Assembly: GCA_017534445.1 (NCBI GenBank)
Contig: JAFXWC010000073.1
Span: 1 to 62,028 of the forward strand
DNA length: 62,028 nucleotides
Direction: 5' to 3'
DNA from: Treponema sp.
Lineage (GTDB): Bacteria > Spirochaetota > Spirochaetia > Treponematales > Treponemataceae
The notes under the pieces were generated by a model. The model was not told the origin of the DNA, did not search any database, and worked only from the letters and a program-made list of their open reading frames with translations. Positions 59,520-62,028 of the stretch are shown in pieces. The translations under genes and the position numbers were made by a program. Each line of letters begins with the position of its first letter. Position 1 is the stretch's first letter.

Positions 59520-61283
59520 TTAGCGCACCAACTTTCTGTAAACGGTCTTGTGAGGACGGTCTGCGTCTTCTCCAAGCTGCTGCCGTCTCCATTCTGCGTA
59601 TTCAGACCAGTTGCCCTCGTACCATTTGACTTCGCTGTTGTTTTCAAAGGCAAGGATATGGGTGCAAACTCTGTCCAAGAAATAGCGGTCGTGGCTAATT
59701 ACAAGCACAACTCCTGCAAAATCGTTTATGGCTTCTTCAAGTGAACGGGTTGTTGTAATATCCAAGTCATTCGTGGGTTCGTCCAAAAGAAGAACATTGC
59801 CAGCTTCCTTGAACATCATGCCCATGTTAAGGCGGTTCTTTTCTCCACCAGAAAGCACTTCCACTTTTTTGTTCTGCTCAGGCCCGTTAAAGTTGAACCA
59901 AGAACAGTAGGCGCGGCTGTTTACCTCGCGGACTGCACCGTTAACAGGGCGGCCCTTTTCGTCCACGGCACCAAGCTTTACCAAATCCAAACCGTCGCTC
60001 AAAGTTTCCCAGACAGTCTTCTTTGGATCAAGCTTGCTCCTCATCTGGTCTACGTAAACAAGCTTAACTGTTTCGCCAACCTTTATGTTTCCAGAATCAG
60101 GCTTTTCCTCTCCAAGTGAACCGTCGGGAAGAAGAACCTTCTGTCCAGCGGCAGTTGCAAGCATCTTAAAGAGGGTTGTCTTACCCGCACCGTTTGGACC
60201 AACAATTCCAACTACTGCACCGGCCGGAATGTGGAAGTCCAGGTTTTCAAAAAGAACGCGGTCATCAAAAGACTTTGTAAGCTTTTCCGCATCAATTACA
60301 ACGTTTCCAAGGCGTGGACCAGCCGGAATAGAAATCTGGCTTTCCTTAAGCTTTACCCTCTGGCTTTCTTCTGCCAAGAGCTGCTCATACTTTGTAATGT
60401 GTTCCTTATGCTTTGCCTGCCTACCCTTTGCACCTGCGTGAATCCACTCAAGCTCTTCTGCCATCTGCTTCTGGCGCACAGAGGCCTGCTTTTCTTCCAG
60501 GGCAAGGCGCTTCTGCTTTGCGTCCAGCCATGCAGAATAATTTCCCTTGAAAGGATAGCCTTCTCCCCTGTCCATTTCCAAAATCCAGCCTGCAACATTG
60601 TCCAAGAAGTAGCGGTCGTGGGTAATTGCAATGATTGTTCCCGGATAGTTCTGAAGGTGGCGTTCAAGCCAAGCAACGGTTTCTGCATCAAGGTGGTTTG
60701 TAGGTTCATCAAGAAGAAGAATGTCCGGCTGCTGCAAAAGAAGGCGGCACAAGGCAACACGTCTGCGCTCACCACCGGAAAGCACGTCTACAACCTGATC
60801 TGGCGGCGGGCAACGGAGGGCATCCATTGCAAGCTCCAGGTTTGCGTCCAAATTCCATGCGTCGGCAGCATCAAGCTTTTCCTGAAGTTCTGCCTGGCGG
60901 GCACACAGCTTGTCAAAATCCGCATCGGGGTCACCAAAGGCCTCGTTCACCTTGTCAAATTCCGCAAGCAAATCCGTAATGGGTTTTACGCCTTCCATAA
61001 CGATTTCTTTTACGGTCTTGCCGTTTTCCAGATAAGGCTCCTGTTCCAAGTAGCCCATGGAATAACCGTCAGAAAGGTGGGTCTCACCAGTGTAGTCTTT
61101 GTCTATTCCTGCAAAAATCTTAAATAGCGAAGATTTACCGGCACCGTTTTCACCAATAACGCCAATCTTTGCACCGTAATAATATGAAATGCTTATGTCT
61201 TTAAGAACAACCTTTGTTCCGTATGCACGCGAAACGCGGTCCATCGTGTAAATAATTTTCTTGTCGTCTACAGTCTTTGCCAT
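59520..61283 (-). CDS. ettA: ABC-F translation factor EttA
   Basis: 587 residues from ATG 61283. Two ABC domains without membrane parts: GENGAGKSSLFKIF and GPNGAGKTTLFKML P-loops, LSGGERRRVALCRLL and LSGGEKNRLNMGMMF signatures, and the EttA linker/arm with LEWIHAGAKGRQAKHKEHI. It binds the ribosomal E site and gates the first peptide bond by energy state. The ATG at 61289 is also possible, but the -10 ends right against it; 61283 gives the same 6-nt spacing seen at other leaderless genes here. Confidence 0.93.
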   Translation of the reverse strand: MAKTVDDKKIIYTMDRVSRAYGTKVVLKDISISYYYGAKIGVIGENGAGKSSLFKIFAGIDKDYTGETHLSDGYSMGYLEQEPYLENGKTVKEIVMEGVKPITDLLAEFDKVNEAFGDPDADFDKLCARQAELQEKLDAADAWNLDANLELAMDALRCPPPDQVVDVLSGGERRRVALCRLLLQQPDILLLDEPTNHLDAETVAWLERHLQNYPGTIIAITHDRYFLDNVAGWILEMDRGEGYPFKGNYSAWLDAKQKRLALEEKQASVRQKQMAEELEWIHAGAKGRQAKHKEHITKYEQLLAEESQRVKLKESQISIPAGPRLGNVVIDAEKLTKSFDDRVLFENLDFHIPAGAVVGIVGPNGAGKTTLFKMLATAAGQKVLLPDGSLGEEKPDSGNIKVGETVKLVYVDQMRSKLDPKKTVWETLSDGLDLVKLGAVDEKGRPVNGAVREVNSRAYCSWFNFNGPEQNKKVEVLSGGEKNRLNMGMMFKEAGNVLLLDEPTNDLDITTTRSLEEAINDFAGVVLVISHDRYFLDRVCTHILAFENNSEVKWYEGNWSEYAEWRRQQLGEDADRPHKTVYRKLVR

Positions 61284-61289
61284 GGACAT

Positions 61290-61318
61290 AGTATATAGAA
61301 GAAAATGCTCTTTGTCCA
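61290..61318 (-). promoter_or_regulatory. Promoter of ettA, leaderless geometry
   Basis: TGGACA, 17 nt, TATACT, then 6 nt to ATG 61283. Confidence 0.55.
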
Positions 61319-61351
61319 CCTTGAATGTTGGAGCACAGGCCTCTTAAAACT

Positions 61352-61490
61352 GTTTTTGCCGCTACACGGCAAAAAATGCCCGGTGAATCCCGTGCTTCGG
61401 GGTTCCGGCTTTCGCCTCCATTGCCGGGGTCAGGGCCCCCTTGGCAACCCGCTTGCGCGGGCCCCTACGCCCGGGGCTAAGCTTCTTGGT
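61352..61490. repeat. GC-rich intergenic repeat, family A, with hairpin
   Basis: TTTTTGCCG-CTACA-CGGCAAAAA hairpin, then CGGGGTTCCGGC, CGCCTCCATTGCC, and GCGGGCCCCTACGCCC. Same pairing of AT hairpin and GC block as elsewhere. Confidence 0.7.
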
Positions 61491-61500
61491 GTTCGTGGCT

Positions 61501-62028
61501 TTAGAATTTACGTATGGGTCTTACAAAATTATAGATATAGCTTTTGGGTGTGCCGTGTGTAGAATCGTCTGCATTCGCAAAAAGGTTGGTGCTGTAGGCT
61601 GTTGCCGCTATATAATTATTTGCAAGATTTTCATTGCTCTTAAACACCCACTGCGTTGAAGACCAATAATAATCAGCTTCATTTTTTGAAGCGCTTGGAT
61701 TTATCAGCTCTGCACCCGGTATTCTTTTAAGTGCATTTTCTACATTATACTTATAGTACATGAGCATCTTGAGTTCAGCAGTTGAAGGAAGATACCAACC
61801 GCAAAATAAGTTACGTACTTAGGTTCGTCTGTATCCTTGCGCTTGTACATGTCCTCTACAATTACCGTGCTTACGGTCTTTCCGTCCTCTGATACGGTTG
61901 TGGTTACGGTTTTTCCGTCCTTTGTTGTGCTAGTCGTTTTAGTGCCGTTGGCGGGCTGACTCGTTTTGCCTGATGACGATGAAGATGATGGAACTGCGGC
62001 AAGGTCGCTCATAAGTCCATCAAAAGTT
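61501..62028 (-). pseudogene. Exported/surface protein C-terminal fragment (Lcl/DUF1566-like), frameshifted and partial
   Basis: The minus frame from the window edge reads a Ser-rich linker, KDGKTVTTTVSEDGKTVSTV and a domain start PKYVTYFAV, then loses frame near 61800. The other frame continues with GWYLPSTAELKMLMYYKYN, YYWSSTQW and the end YNFVRPIRKF. WYLPS...YWSST...VRPI is the pattern of DUF1566/Lcl-type domains common in spirochaete lipoproteins. Either a base or a segment is missing. The 5' end lies outside the window. Confidence 0.6.

Noticed and set aside
60231..61127. 298-codon plus frame opposite ettA
   Set aside because: Antisense to intact ABC-F domains.

Overview
The window looks like a chromosome segment of a host-associated Treponema-type spirochaete. 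The evidence is an archaeal/spirochaete-type pheS, a bactofilin-M23 cell-shape operon joined to yaaR- and PSP1-like genes, a 525-residue protein that resembles a spirochaete-restricted family, a two-unit M16 lipoprotein, type III glutamine synthetase, and many GC-rich structured repeats between AT-richer genes. Species cannot be fixed from the sequence alone. All family names below come from reading motifs, not from searches.

Layout. 1-7330 (minus): partial pheS, then an apparent operon tatD-dusB-conserved protein-GAF/GGDEF cyclase-two exported proteins. 7563-10670 (plus): a consensus promoter driving M23 peptidase, bactofilin, YaaR-like and PSP1-like genes. 10864-13080: repeats, a methyltransferase and an orphan ABC ATPase bracketed by two copies of a structured repeat. 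13084-21813: exported, thioesterase, lipoprotein, ArfB, nitroreductase, M16 peptidase, PanE-like and YczE-like genes. 21810-24046: glnN with a hairpin/T-run leader. 24317-28220: an AT-rich accessory cluster with a frameshifted PBECR4-like gene, two double-CXXCG paralogues (candidate immunity proteins), a truncated third copy, and small membrane genes. 28603-36791: ackA, an iron alcohol dehydrogenase, cstA, a BASS transporter and a flavodoxin/TetR pair with an evident operator.

36788-41404 (minus) is the most striking region. A promoter and palindrome are followed by a 22-codon leader ORF ending in four Cys codons, then a terminator-like hairpin overlapping those codons, then O-acetylhomoserine sulfhydrylase and a complete amino-acid ABC transporter whose binding protein resembles the cysteine receptor CjaA. 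Together they read as a cysteine synthesis and uptake operon controlled by cysteine-codon attenuation.

41579-47205: DUF4143 ATPase, chemotaxis receptor, TraX-like and MATE proteins. 47490-51722: McrBC type IV restriction with an EVE-like domain in McrB, then Spx/ArsC-like and macro-domain genes; both units start from copies of the same repeat with an extended -10. 51935-54564: NadR-PnuC-NrtR NAD salvage operon with two operator-like palindromes over its promoter. 54679-61283: 7TM-GGDEF protein, initiator tRNA, methyltransferase, degenerate PHP protein, HAD phosphatase and EttA. The window ends in a frameshifted exported-protein fragment.

Two genome-wide habits show up. About nine genes have a -10 box only 6-9 nt before the ATG, suggesting leaderless mRNAs. 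A GC-rich intergenic repeat family recurs in at least eight places.
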